The notes under the pieces are model-generated. The model had not been told where the DNA came from. It searched no databases and was given only the letters and a program-made list of their open reading frames with translations. Positions 18,973 to 28,522 of a stretch of 39,598 nt of DNA are shown here, piece after piece (the stretch's first letter is position 1; every line of letters begins with the position of its first letter). The translations under genes and the position numbers were made by a program. Source of the stretch: Candidatus Aenigmatarchaeota archaeon (GTDB lineage Archaea; Aenigmatarchaeota; Aenigmatarchaeia; QMZP01); assembly GCA_015520105.1 (NCBI GenBank), contig WAQT01000033.1, positions 1-39,598 of the forward strand. Direction: 5' to 3'.

Positions 18973-19683
18973 ATGAAATATGTAGGAAGTATAGAAAAAT
19001 TCAGGGAAGAGCTAAAACAGAGAATTGGAGATAAATTAACAGCTTTGATAGTTTATGGTTCATGTGCAAATGGAACACCAGACGAATTCAGTGATATTGA
19101 TCTATGTGTTATTGTTAAAGATAAGAATGCAAAAACACTTGATGAAATAAGAAAATCATCCAAGACTGTGGAAAAGAGACCTTTCGTGGTTGTAATCGAC
19201 GAGAAGGAATTCGAGAGGAATATAAGAGCGGGAGACGTCTTCTACAAACACGAAGTTCTGCAAAAAGGAAAAATATCTTATGAAAGGGATGAGTATGTGT
19301 CACGGTTGCAAGATTGTATGAAATCAATGGAAGCTGATTTTGAATTGAACCAAGAGATTCAAAAAGAGCGGTACAATTATGAGAAGATTGGTTTTATGTG
19401 CGAGATGGAAAACGCTTTGGAAAGGCTTGTGTGGTGTTTCAGCGACCTTGTATACTTTAGACTTGCACAGACTCAAAAGGAACCTCAAGGGGTGGAAGAG
19501 GTGCCTTTCCTTATGGAGAGTGACGAAATTCTCATGGAATATGCCACGGACTTCATAAGAATTCGGGATCTATATAAAACATTTCGACACAGAAGAGGTG
19601 AATTTCCTTTCGAGGAATTAGGACGTTTCGTTAAACGGTTGCAGCAAATGGAAGACGAGATATTCAGGAGCGTGTCTAATTAA
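18973..19683 (+). CDS. Nucleotidyltransferase-domain protein with C-terminal helical (HEPN-like?) region
   Basis: LTALIVYGSCANGTPDEFSDIDLCVIVKD is the MNT GSxxxG...DxD motif. The helical C-terminus is only tentatively HEPN-like. Confidence 0.8.
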   Translation: MKYVGSIEKFREELKQRIGDKLTALIVYGSCANGTPDEFSDIDLCVIVKDKNAKTLDEIRKSSKTVEKRPFVVVIDEKEFERNIRAGDVFYKHEVLQKGKISYERDEYVSRLQDCMKSMEADFELNQEIQKERYNYEKIGFMCEMENALERLVWCFSDLVYFRLAQTQKEPQGVEEVPFLMESDEILMEYATDFIRIRDLYKTFRHRRGEFPFEELGRFVKRLQQMEDEIFRSVSN

Positions 19684-19779
19684 TCTCTCCAAACCCATAT
19701 TATAAAGAGGGGTGATGCGAATCCGTACGGGCTGGATACCCACTTGTTTTGTTGAAAAATCTTTGTAAGGAGGTCAGCC

Positions 19780-19992
19780 ATGAGTGTACCTGTAAAACCA
19801 TTTGAACGTATTAACGGTCCTCTCAACGGCCCTGGCTACTCTTACGAATCTTGTGATGGGTATATGATTGATCGTTTCCGTTTCGATCCCGGACACCCAG
19901 GTTACCCAGATCCGCACATCAATTTTGAGCAGTTTGTCCAGAGCGGTGGCAGGTTCGATAGGATTGTGAACAGGCACATCCCTCACAAGTAA
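19780..19992 (+). CDS. Small hypothetical protein (70 aa)
   Basis: Near-consensus Shine-Dalgarno AAGGAGGT just before ATG, hairpin plus T-run after the stop; RFDPGHPGYPDPHINFEQF composition. Confidence 0.6.
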   Translation: MSVPVKPFERINGPLNGPGYSYESCDGYMIDRFRFDPGHPGYPDPHINFEQFVQSGGRFDRIVNRHIPHK

Positions 19993-19998
19993 TGCCCA

Positions 19999-20028
19999 GG
20001 GGTGGGGTGTTTCGTCATCCCCACCCCC
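19999..20028 (+). terminator. Terminator-like hairpin
   Basis: GGGGTGGGG...CCCCACCCC stem followed by AAATTTTTAAG. Confidence 0.5.
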
Positions 20029-20061
20029 AAATTTTTAAGTTTTAAGTTTTCAATTTGAAAC

Positions 20062-20409
20062 ATGGAAAAGATGGTTGCAGAGTCTCTGATTAAGAAGGGT
20101 GGTGCTGTTAGAATCAGGGTAAGGATGATGGATGGCGTACATCGATATCTCATAGGTTTTCTCTATGATATGGAGAAATGGGATGAAAAAAATCTAGAGA
20201 TTATTAGAAACGATCTGGACATGGATTTTGAGAATATCGAACCCTTCGAGGATTACTATCATATAAAAGGAAAGAAATACGATATACATATCATAGTGAT
20301 TGGGGGTAAGCGGGGTGATATTGAGATGGTAATATCTCCTCTGGACTCAGAGGCAATGTCTTCTTTGCTTGAACGAATTAAAGAGTATTTTGTGGTAAAA
20401 TCATATTAA
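20062..20409 (+). CDS. Hypothetical protein (115 aa)
   Basis: ORF inside the tRNA-Arg islet; no recognised domain. Confidence 0.6.
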   Translation: MEKMVAESLIKKGGAVRIRVRMMDGVHRYLIGFLYDMEKWDEKNLEIIRNDLDMDFENIEPFEDYYHIKGKKYDIHIIVIGGKRGDIEMVISPLDSEAMSSLLERIKEYFVVKSY

Positions 20410-20458
20410 GAAAGTTCATTTTATTTTGTTTTGTCAAATTTACGGGATACAAGGCTCA

Positions 20459-20475
20459 AGTCCTCCCGGGCTCAT
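20459..20475 (+). repeat. Duplicated tRNA-Arg 3' end (putative att site)
   Basis: AGTCCTCCCGGGCTCAT identical to 18731-18747. Confidence 0.8.
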
Positions 20476-20548
20476 TGCAGTCTCACAAGAGAGGCCTGCA
20501 GACGTAACGTTTTTTATATCTGCCGGACAACAGATAACCGGTGCTGGC

Positions 20549-22015
20549 ATGAGCGAGCAGAGAGAGGACATAGGCATTTCCCACAGCAAGAGCGAGTTCT
20601 CGGAATGGTTTTCGGAGGTGATAGCGAAGGCCGAGCTTTCGGACCTGCGCTACAACGTCAAGGGATTCGTGGTGTTCAGGCCGTGGTCAGTCCTCGCGAT
20701 GGAGGAGATGTACAGGCTCCTTGAGAAGGAGCTTAGAAGGAAAGGACATCTCCCGGTCTGGTTCCCTGCGGTTATACCCGAGGAGAACTTCGAGAAGGAG
20801 GCGGAGCACGTGGAGGGTTTCACCCCGGAGGTGTTCTGGGTCACGCATGCCGGAAACAAAAAACTGGAGAAGCGCCTTGCTCTTAGGCCGACCTCAGAGA
20901 CTGCGATGTACAGCATGTATTCTATATGGATAAGGTCGTGGAGGGATCTTCCCCTCAAACTATATCAAAGGGCTCAGGTGTGGAGGTACGAAACCAAGGC
21001 GACGAGGCCTTTCATACGCTCCAGGGAGTTTCACTGGATAGAGGCGCACGACGCTTTCGCGACTCTCGAGGAGGCCGAGGCGCAGGTCAGGGAGGACATG
21101 GACACCACCGAAAAGGTGATGCACCAGCAGTTCGGAGTGCCGTTCATATTCATGAAGAGGCCGGAATGGGACAAGTTCGCAGGAGCTGTTTATACCTACG
21201 CTGCTGACAGCCTGATGCCGGACGGAAGAATAATACAGCAGCCTTCTACGCACCTTCTTGGCCAGAACTTCTCCAAGCCCTTCGGAGTGAAGTTCAGGGA
21301 CAAGGAGGGAAAAGAAAGGTTTGCGTGGCAGACCTGCTACGGCCCCGCTGTCTCCAGGATATTCGCTTCGGTGATAGCGCTGCACGGAGACGACCGGGGT
21401 TTGAGGTTCCCGTTCTCCATAGCTCCCGTGCAGGTTGTGATAGTTCCTATAGCTTCCGACAGAAGCAAGGAGGTTATGAAGGCTTGCAGGAAGGTCATGG
21501 AACTCCTTCTTGAGAAGGATGTGAGGGTTCTCCTTGACGACTCCGAGAACACACCGGGCTGGAAGTTCAACCAGTGGGAGATGAAGGGAGTCCCGATACG
21601 CTTGGAGATAGGCCCGAAGGAGGCTGAAGGAGGATTCGCCACGCTGGTCAGGAGGGATAGCGGAGAAAAAAAGAAGGTTTCTCTGGAGAAGCTGGTTGAA
21701 ACGGTTAAGAAAGAGGGAGAGAGCATCACATCGAACCTTGTCAATGAGGCCGATGCGTTCTTCAGGAGGAACATGAGGAAGGCGTCAAACTGGGAGGAGC
21801 TTGAGAAGGAGATATCGAAAGGCGGGTTTGTGCGCGCGCCGTTCTGCTCAACAGGAATAGAGGGCGTGCCCTGCGCAGAAAAAATAAAGGAGAAGCTTCA
21901 CGGAGACGTGAGGGGCGAGAGGGCCGACAGGAAGGAAAGGCCCTCAAAAGGAGAGAGATGCGTCTCCTGCGGAAAGCCTGCCGGAGCGATAGTCTACATC
22001 GGAAGGCAGTATTGA
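20549..22015 (+). CDS. proS: Prolyl-tRNA synthetase (archaeal type)
   Basis: LALRPTSETAMYSMYSIWIRSWRDLPLKLYQRAQVWRYETKATRPFIRSREFHWIEAHDAFAT class II motifs; likely start MSEQREDIG at 20549, since the upstream ORF extension runs into the att repeat. Confidence 0.95.
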   Translation: MSEQREDIGISHSKSEFSEWFSEVIAKAELSDLRYNVKGFVVFRPWSVLAMEEMYRLLEKELRRKGHLPVWFPAVIPEENFEKEAEHVEGFTPEVFWVTHAGNKKLEKRLALRPTSETAMYSMYSIWIRSWRDLPLKLYQRAQVWRYETKATRPFIRSREFHWIEAHDAFATLEEAEAQVREDMDTTEKVMHQQFGVPFIFMKRPEWDKFAGAVYTYAADSLMPDGRIIQQPSTHLLGQNFSKPFGVKFRDKEGKERFAWQTCYGPAVSRIFASVIALHGDDRGLRFPFSIAPVQVVIVPIASDRSKEVMKACRKVMELLLEKDVRVLLDDSENTPGWKFNQWEMKGVPIRLEIGPKEAEGGFATLVRRDSGEKKKVSLEKLVETVKKEGESITSNLVNEADAFFRRNMRKASNWEELEKEISKGGFVRAPFCSTGIEGVPCAEKIKEKLHGDVRGERADRKERPSKGERCVSCGKPAGAIVYIGRQY

Positions 22016-22381
22016 TTCATCCTTTGTTTCTACATACTCTATGGGAATGCCCCATTCATCGGCTATCCGGGACAGCATCTCCGAGACGTCATGCACATTA
22101 TGGCAGCACTCAAGCTTTCCTGTGGTTATCATCCTGGCCGGGACGCTCCTTTTCCTCGACAGGACAAGCGTGCCCACGGATTCCGCAGACTCAAGCCTTG
22201 AATAGTCGGTTGTCCCGAAGAACTTCTCCCAGAAACCGTAAACGCTCCTGCAGTGGACAGTCCCGGTTCCCGGCAGTATGTCCTTTAAGCTCTCGTAATC
22301 CTCCCGGGTGCCGACAAAAAGCACCCTGTCGGAAGTGTAGGCGCTTCCAACGTCCGGGTCTTCGTATATGCTCTTTCTCAT
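21944..22381 (-). CDS. Hypothetical protein (145 aa)
   Basis: ORF convergent with, and overlapping, the proS 3' end. Confidence 0.6.
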   Translation of the reverse strand: MRKSIYEDPDVGSAYTSDRVLFVGTREDYESLKDILPGTGTVHCRSVYGFWEKFFGTTDYSRLESAESVGTLVLSRKRSVPARMITTGKLECCHNVHDVSEMLSRIADEWGIPIEYVETKDESILPSDVDYRSGRLSAGDASLSF

Positions 22382-22502
22382 GAAATCACCTCATAAATAG
22401 TGGCATTAAACTTTTAAGTGTATATCTCTCCGGAATCGCACTGCGGGAGATTTATAAATACAGCCTTCACAATATACTAAAACCGTTTCAAGAGGGTTTC
22501 TG

Positions 22503-23144
22503 ATGGTAGTGAGGCATTTCAGGGTGATGAAGAACAGGATAGGTTCTTTGATACGCTCCCTGTTCAGGAAGAGGAAGGAGATAAAGATAGGCCTCTACGG
22601 CCCTGTGAACTCAGGGAAGACCACGCTCGCGAACAGGATATGCATGGACTGGCTCGGGGAGGAGCTTGGAGTCGCTTCCGTCGTTCCCCATGAGACCAGG
22701 GAGATACAGATGAAGGAGAGCGTGACCATAGAGGAGGACGGAAAGAAGCTCACGTTCAACCTCGTGGACACTCCCGGAATAGCGACGAAGATAGACTTCG
22801 AGGACTTCGTAAAGGCCGGCCTCAAGAAGAAAGAGGCAAAGGAGAGAGCGAGAGAAGCGACAAAGGGCGTGATAGAGGCCATAAAGTGGCTGGACAAGAT
22901 GGACCTCGTGCTTGTCGTGCTAGACTCCACCAAGGACCCGGTCAATCAGGTTAACATAACCATTCTAGGAAACCTGGATGCAAGGGACATACCAGTCATA
23001 ATCGTCGGGAACAAGATAGACCTGAAAAACTCCAACCTTGCGCTGATAAGGAACGCATTCCCGAAGTACAAGATAGTCGGCATAAGCGCGAAGACAGGAG
23101 AGAACATAAAGGAATTGTATAAAGCTCTGCTGAGGGAACTATGA
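22503..23144 (+). CDS. Era-like GTP-binding protein
   Basis: IKIGLYGPVNSGKTTLANRI (G1), LVDTPGIATK (G3), VGNKIDL (G4), ISAKTGE (G5). Confidence 0.9.
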   Translation: MVVRHFRVMKNRIGSLIRSLFRKRKEIKIGLYGPVNSGKTTLANRICMDWLGEELGVASVVPHETREIQMKESVTIEEDGKKLTFNLVDTPGIATKIDFEDFVKAGLKKKEAKERAREATKGVIEAIKWLDKMDLVLVVLDSTKDPVNQVNITILGNLDARDIPVIIVGNKIDLKNSNLALIRNAFPKYKIVGISAKTGENIKELYKALLREL

Positions 23145-23503
23145 AGGAGAAGAACCTTAGGATAAAGTTCGTGCCGTACGAGAAGCTCAAGGAGCAGAAG
23201 TTCAACGGCATAATAAGGGACCTGAAACACAACACGATAATAATGGTGGATGCCAAGCTCAATGCCAAGGAGGAGGCGCAGATAATAGCCGAGACCATGA
23301 GGAACGTCTCCGAGGACTTCTCGGGAATAGAGTTCGGCTCCATAGACCTGGGAGCAGAGAGCGGAAAAGGGAACCTCTCGAAGATAAAGGGCGCGCTTAT
23401 AGAGAGGATAATAGGAAGAAAGAGGGGAGTGACGATAATAGGCCCCGCCAACGTGGTCAGAAAGATAAAGAAAAACCCCAAGGAGCTGCTTTTGCATTTG
23501 TAA
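23141..23503 (+). CDS. DUF2073-like archaeal protein
   Basis: 120 aa, overlaps the Era-like GTPase stop by 4 nt; this pairing is common in archaea. Confidence 0.7.
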   Translation: MKEKNLRIKFVPYEKLKEQKFNGIIRDLKHNTIIMVDAKLNAKEEAQIIAETMRNVSEDFSGIEFGSIDLGAESGKGNLSKIKGALIERIIGRKRGVTIIGPANVVRKIKKNPKELLLHL

Positions 23504-23559
23504 CCACAGCGCCCGCCTCAGGGCCAACTAATAAATTCCGCCTTTGAGAATAAGATTAT

Positions 23560-24468
23560 ATGACCATGATTCCGGAGATAGAGAGGATTGTCAGGGACAT
23601 AAAGAACCTCAAGGTTCAGGGCTCCACCGATGTCTCTGCTGCGGGAGTGGAGTGCCTGAGGATAGCCGCATCAAAAAGCAGGGCGAAGAACAAGGGAGAG
23701 TTCATAAACCAGCTGAGGGACCTTGCAGAGAGAATATCTAAAGTGAGGGTCACGGAGCCCGCGCTGAGGAATGCCCTGAAATACGTCATAATGAAGGCAT
23801 CCCTGCATGAAGATTTTGGAAGCATAAAGGAGTACACAGTCCAGGTGTGCAAGAATTACATTCACCAGATAAGGGATTTCATAAAGGAGATATCCGAGAT
23901 AGGGTCGGAGATGATAGAGGACGGCGACGTCATACTCACGCACTGCCACTCAGACAATGTAACCGGAATTCTTATCGAGGCTAAGAGGAAGGGAAAGAGA
24001 TTCAGGGCGATAGTGACAGAGACCAGGCCGATGTATCAGGGATTGATGACTGTCAAAGACCTGATGAATGCCGGGATAGAGGTCACGCTCTGCGTGGACG
24101 CCGCTATAGGGTATGTGATGAAGGAGGTTACGAAAGTCCTTGTGGGAGTGGACGCAATCCTTGCGGACGGCTCGATAGTGAACAAGATCGGAACGTTTCC
24201 GATCGCGGTGATGGCGAAGGAGTTCGGAGTCCCTTTCTACGTTGCCGGCGGGACGTACAAATTCGACCCGGACACAGTGCATGGAAAGAAAGAACCGATA
24301 GAGAACAGGGATCCGTCAGAGGTTGCGGACCCGAAGAAGTTCCCGGGAGTGAAAATAATAAATCCTGCGTTTGATGTCACGCCATCGAAATTCGTGACAG
24401 GCCTCATTACAGAAAGGGGCATGACAAAACCGGAATGGATAAGGGAGATAGCCGAGGACATGGTGTGA
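23560..24468 (+). CDS. Ribose-1,5-bisphosphate isomerase / eIF2B-like
   Basis: VILTHCHSDNVTGILIEAKRKGKRFRAIVTETRPMYQGLMTVKDLMNAGIEVTLCVDAAIGYVM...GVDAILADGSIVNKIGTFPIAVMAKEFGVPFYVAGGTYKFDP. Confidence 0.88.
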   Translation: MTMIPEIERIVRDIKNLKVQGSTDVSAAGVECLRIAASKSRAKNKGEFINQLRDLAERISKVRVTEPALRNALKYVIMKASLHEDFGSIKEYTVQVCKNYIHQIRDFIKEISEIGSEMIEDGDVILTHCHSDNVTGILIEAKRKGKRFRAIVTETRPMYQGLMTVKDLMNAGIEVTLCVDAAIGYVMKEVTKVLVGVDAILADGSIVNKIGTFPIAVMAKEFGVPFYVAGGTYKFDPDTVHGKKEPIENRDPSEVADPKKFPGVKIINPAFDVTPSKFVTGLITERGMTKPEWIREIAEDMV

Positions 24469-24523
24469 GCGTTATACGATCACAACTCCATGGCTTTGGT
24501 TTAGAGATTATTCGTCCATGCAG

Positions 24524-24748
24524 TCACTGTTCTTGCATCCGTCTGCCGCGATATTCCAGAATTCTTTCATGAGCCTTTCTGAATGAGAGAATGGGAACGT
24601 AATCCGTGATTCTGGAGTCCTTAAACAGGTTGGCAACTTCATTATAATATATATCCCTTATCTCGCCTTCCTCTAACACCTCTCCGAACTTCTCTACAAG
24701 CCTTGCTATATTGGCGGTATGATGTCTTTCCAAGCTTTTGTATGACAT
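24524..24748 (-). CDS. Small hypothetical helical protein (74 aa)
   Basis: MSYKSLERHHTANIARLVEKFGEVLEEGEIRDIYYNEVANLFKDSRITDYVPILSFRKAHERILEYRGRRMQEQ. Confidence 0.5.
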   Translation of the reverse strand: MSYKSLERHHTANIARLVEKFGEVLEEGEIRDIYYNEVANLFKDSRITDYVPILSFRKAHERILEYRGRRMQEQ

Positions 24749-24779
24749 CGTATCTGATTATCTTATATCATCAAGATAT

Positions 24780-26015
24780 TTATTTCTTGTTTTCTCCTGC
24801 CTTCTTACCGCTCTCTGATTTGGTCTTTGTTTTCCCCTTCTTTGCGGCTGAGGCTGTTCCGGCCTTCTTCTTCGTCTTCTTCTCTCCGGAAGCCTTCTGG
24901 CCCGCAAGCTCCGGTATCCTTCCGACAAGTTCGAACGCCCCCGTCCCTATAGGAGCGACCTGATTCATCATTATGTTCTCTATCGTACCCCTCAGCTCAT
25001 CCTTCTCGCCCCTTACGGAGGCCCCGACAAGGTGTTTCTTGGTCTCCTCGAAAGACGCCCTGACAAGAACCGAAGCCTTCTGCCCGGATATTCCGTATCT
25101 TCCTATAGCCTTTATCTCACCGTCCACGGTCATCAGGTCCGCAAGAAGCATAATGTAGCGTATGTCTATTCCGAGACCCTGTTCCTCTATAGTGTATTTC
25201 GACTGGTTCATGATGGCGTTTCTCGCTGCCTCAACTCCGAGAACGTCGTATATTTCGAATATGTTGTTGCTCACTGTCCTTGTGTAATCAACCCCCTCTA
25301 TTGCAAACACCTTCGCGAGGTTCGAGCCGAGAGTGGTTATTATCCACTCGTCGCCCTCCTTAGTGACCACGACCTGCGATATGCCCTTTATTCCCTTTAT
25401 GTGGCTCTCAAGAACCGAATACTTGAACTTGTGTATGGTCTTGAGGTCAGCGTTTTTGGGTTTCACTACAAGCTCGTCCCCCTCGAGAGAGGTTTCAACG
25501 TTCCTCAGTTTTATAATCTTGTGCGCCTTCTCTCTCGGTATGCCAAGCTCTTCGAGTTTCTCGAAGTTCAGCCTGCATCTTATGAAGAGGTCTGTGAGGT
25601 CAACCACTGTTGAGAGGATTGCATCCTTTGCCTTGACCTCCCTTATCTGTTCAGCTATCTTCCTGACCTTCTCTATATCCTGATAGTCCTTCTCCAGCCT
25701 TATCGTCATTGTCGGGGTCTTCGGCTCCTTCCTGGCATCGAATATCTCAAGAAGCCGCGGAAGGCCGAGTGTGACCTGGATACCAGCGGTTCCTGCAAAG
25801 TGGTAGGTACGCATGGTCATCTGAGTCGCGGGTTCCGAGAGAGACTGGGCAGCCACCACGCCGACAGGCTCCTCTGCATCATAAAGGGATTTTGAATAGA
25901 GTTCCCTTGCTGTCTCCATAATCTTCTGTCTCTTCTGTTCGCTGAGCTTCTTCCTTTCAGCGTATTCCTCTATCTCCCTGACTATTTTTGGAGGCAGTCC
26001 TGTCATATCAATCAC
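24780..26015 (-). CDS. rpoA2: DNA-directed RNA polymerase subunit A'' (Rpo1C)
   Basis: EPVGVVAAQSLSEPATQMTMRTYHFAGTAGIQVTLGLPRLLEIFDARKEPKTPTMTI; Lys-rich C-terminal tail. Confidence 0.97.
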   Translation of the reverse strand: MIDMTGLPPKIVREIEEYAERKKLSEQKRQKIMETARELYSKSLYDAEEPVGVVAAQSLSEPATQMTMRTYHFAGTAGIQVTLGLPRLLEIFDARKEPKTPTMTIRLEKDYQDIEKVRKIAEQIREVKAKDAILSTVVDLTDLFIRCRLNFEKLEELGIPREKAHKIIKLRNVETSLEGDELVVKPKNADLKTIHKFKYSVLESHIKGIKGISQVVVTKEGDEWIITTLGSNLAKVFAIEGVDYTRTVSNNIFEIYDVLGVEAARNAIMNQSKYTIEEQGLGIDIRYIMLLADLMTVDGEIKAIGRYGISGQKASVLVRASFEETKKHLVGASVRGEKDELRGTIENIMMNQVAPIGTGAFELVGRIPELAGQKASGEKKTKKKAGTASAAKKGKTKTKSESGKKAGENKK

Positions 26016-28521
26016 CCATGTACTCCTTCCATCTTATCTCTCCCCAGTCCGACTTTGTGGGGTCCACCCCGTCCTCTCCTGCAGTGAATTGCACTATCTG
26101 GTTGTAGGCATTCCTGACGCTTCTGTCCTCAAACACCTTGAGGTCCTGAAGAGCGTTAACGAGCCTTCTCTGCATGTATCCTGACTTTCTCGTTCTCAGG
26201 GACTTGTCCATAAGACCTTCCCGGCCGTTCATTATGTTCCAGAACACCTCGAAAGGCGTGAGGCCTTCCTTGAATCCCCTTGAGACGAAACCGTGAGACA
26301 TTGGGGAAAGGTCGTTTCTGGTGAAGTGAGGAAGGGTTCTTCCGAGATATCCTCCCATTATCCTCTTTCCGAGCACTGTCTCCTGCCCGACCACAGCTGT
26401 CATCTGCGTGGTGTTTATGAGCGACCCTTTCGCTCCGGACTCGAACATCACTATTATATCGGAATACTTTATGTTCTCGGAAACTATATCGCTCACTCCG
26501 CTCACTGCAGACGCAAGTGTGTTTAGTATCTGCGCCTCAAGAGACTCCTTCTTCGTCATTCCGGGAAGTATGTTCAGGGTTCCCTCATTGTACTGCTCGA
26601 TAAGGCTGTTGGAATCCTCTTCCGCCTTCTTTATCATCTTCTGGATGTCCTTGTGTATTCCTTCCGGAAGGTCGAGGTCTGAGAGGCCTATGGAGAAGCC
26701 CCTTCTCATGAGATAAGCCACACCAAGCCTTCCGTACTGGTCAATGAGATCCTTCAGTGTTTCGTTGTCCAGCTCCCTTCGCAGCCTGACGAGAAGCTTT
26801 CCCTTGAACGCCCCCACAGCCTTCGTGTCAATCCTTCCTGACACAACCTCTCCGTTCCTTATCCTGACCCAGCCATCGTTTGGGCACTCATGAGGGCCTT
26901 TCTCGTCGCACTTGCAGCAGTTTGCCCTGAACTCGAGGTTGACTGCCTTGGGGAGAAGAAGGCTGAATATCTCCTTTCCTGTGAACCTCTCCTTCTGCGG
27001 AAGTTCTATATCTATCGACGCATCTGCAAGAAGCTGGGCAGCCTCCTCTCTCGAGAAGGAGACATCGTCTCCTGTCAGGAGGTAGATGCCTGATATCTGG
27101 TCAAGGTCGAGTCCTATGATAGGACCTCCGAACTTGGGTGATATTAGGTTGTTCTTCACGTCCATCAGCATCTTCGCCTCAACCCTTGCCTCCTCGGTCT
27201 GCATGACATGCAGGTTCATCTCGTCTCCGTCAAAATCCGCGTTGTAGGGAGGACATACGCTTGGATTGAGCCTGAACGTCTTGTGGGGCATGACTTTCGC
27301 ATAATGCCCCATTATGGATATCCTGTGAAGGGAGGGTTGCCTGTTGAATATAGTTACGTCTCCATCCCTCAGCTGCCTCTCCACCTGCCAGCCCGGGCCT
27401 ATGTTGGCCACTATGTCCTTCTTGTTGTCGGGAGTGACCTTTATCCTCCTGCCGTCCGGCCTCACGACATAGTTCACAAGGTCGTTGTCAAACAGGGATT
27501 TTATGTATTTCCTGTTCATCTCAGTGACATACTCCGGAATCGTGAGTTCCTTCGCAACACTCTCCGGAACCCCGACCTCGTTTATGGAGAGCCTCGGGTC
27601 AGGGGATATCACAGTTCTTGCAGAGAAATTCACCCTCTTTCCGAGGAGGTTTCCCCTTATCCTTCCCTCTTTCGCCTTCAGCCTCTGGACAAGGCCTTTG
27701 AGAGGCCTTCCAGACCTGTGCCTCGCCAGTGGGACGCCTGTGAGCTCATTGTCGAAGTATGTGGAGATGTGGTACTGCACAAGCTCCCAGAGGTCGCTTA
27801 TTATGAAATCCGGAGCGCCTATGTCTATGTTCTCCTTCAGGCTCTGGTTTATCCTGACTATATCAACAAGCTTATGGGTGAGGTCGTCCTCCGATCTCTC
27901 TCCGCTCTCAAGCGTTATGCTCGGCCTCATTGTCACAGGCGGTATGGGGAAGAGCGTGATGAGCAGCCATTCCGGCCTTCCTCCCCGGAACTTCACCTTC
28001 TTCAGGTCTGAATCCGGTATCTTCTCGAACCTCTCCCTTATCTCTATGGGGTCGAGTTCCTTCTTGTCCTCATAATAAACATAGGGCTTCACGAACGTTA
28101 TCTTCTTCTGGTCTGCTCCGCAGTGCGGGCACTTCGACGGGATGGTTATGCTCTTCTCGAGCGACTTCTTCATCCTCTTCTTTGACTTCTCGTCCTTCTC
28201 CTCCGTGACTATCATTATCCTGCTGCATTTCCGGCACGTCATCTTAAGAAGCTGATAGATTGTCTTGGTATAGAGAACGTGAACAACCGGTTTTGCAAGC
28301 TCGAGGTATCCGAAGTGGCCAGTACATTCCCCTATTCCCCCGCCGCATGTCCTGCAGTAGAGACCGGGGTCTATCACTCCCATCCTCGGGTCCATCACTC
28401 CGCCTTCCACGGGATAGCCGTCGGCATCGTAGAGGTCTGATGTCACGACCCTGACCCTCGCTATAGACCTGACCACATCAGGCGAGAGTATCCCGAACAG
28501 TATGCTTTTTATCCTGTACAT
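26008..28521 (-). CDS. rpoA1: DNA-directed RNA polymerase subunit A' (Rpo1N)
   Basis: NADFDGDEMNLH catalytic motif; CRTCGGGIGECTGHFGYLEL; likely start MYRIKSILFGILSPD. Confidence 0.97.
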   Translation of the reverse strand: MYRIKSILFGILSPDVVRSIARVRVVTSDLYDADGYPVEGGVMDPRMGVIDPGLYCRTCGGGIGECTGHFGYLELAKPVVHVLYTKTIYQLLKMTCRKCSRIMIVTEEKDEKSKKRMKKSLEKSITIPSKCPHCGADQKKITFVKPYVYYEDKKELDPIEIRERFEKIPDSDLKKVKFRGGRPEWLLITLFPIPPVTMRPSITLESGERSEDDLTHKLVDIVRINQSLKENIDIGAPDFIISDLWELVQYHISTYFDNELTGVPLARHRSGRPLKGLVQRLKAKEGRIRGNLLGKRVNFSARTVISPDPRLSINEVGVPESVAKELTIPEYVTEMNRKYIKSLFDNDLVNYVVRPDGRRIKVTPDNKKDIVANIGPGWQVERQLRDGDVTIFNRQPSLHRISIMGHYAKVMPHKTFRLNPSVCPPYNADFDGDEMNLHVMQTEEARVEAKMLMDVKNNLISPKFGGPIIGLDLDQISGIYLLTGDDVSFSREEAAQLLADASIDIELPQKERFTGKEIFSLLLPKAVNLEFRANCCKCDEKGPHECPNDGWVRIRNGEVVSGRIDTKAVGAFKGKLLVRLRRELDNETLKDLIDQYGRLGVAYLMRRGFSIGLSDLDLPEGIHKDIQKMIKKAEEDSNSLIEQYNEGTLNILPGMTKKESLEAQILNTLASAVSGVSDIVSENIKYSDIIVMFESGAKGSLINTTQMTAVVGQETVLGKRIMGGYLGRTLPHFTRNDLSPMSHGFVSRGFKEGLTPFEVFWNIMNGREGLMDKSLRTRKSGYMQRRLVNALQDLKVFEDRSVRNAYNQIVQFTAGEDGVDPTKSDWGEIRWKEYMGD

Positions 28522-28522
28522 G

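Larger units (their letters stand above)
18748..20475. mobile_element. Small tRNA-associated integrated islet bounded by duplicated tRNA-Arg 3' end
   Basis: 17-bp perfect direct repeat AGTCCTCCCGGGCTCAT at 18731-18747 (inside tRNA-Arg) and 20459-20475; interior is visibly AT-richer and carries only accessory genes. No integrase seen. Confidence 0.65.

Noticed and set aside
20426-20548. N-terminal 41-aa extension of the ProRS ORF
   Set aside because: The extension reads through the duplicated tRNA 3' end; the conserved protein starts at MSEQREDIG (20549).
27208-28011. 267-aa plus ORF opposite rpoA1
   Set aside because: Antisense shadow of a conserved RNA polymerase gene.
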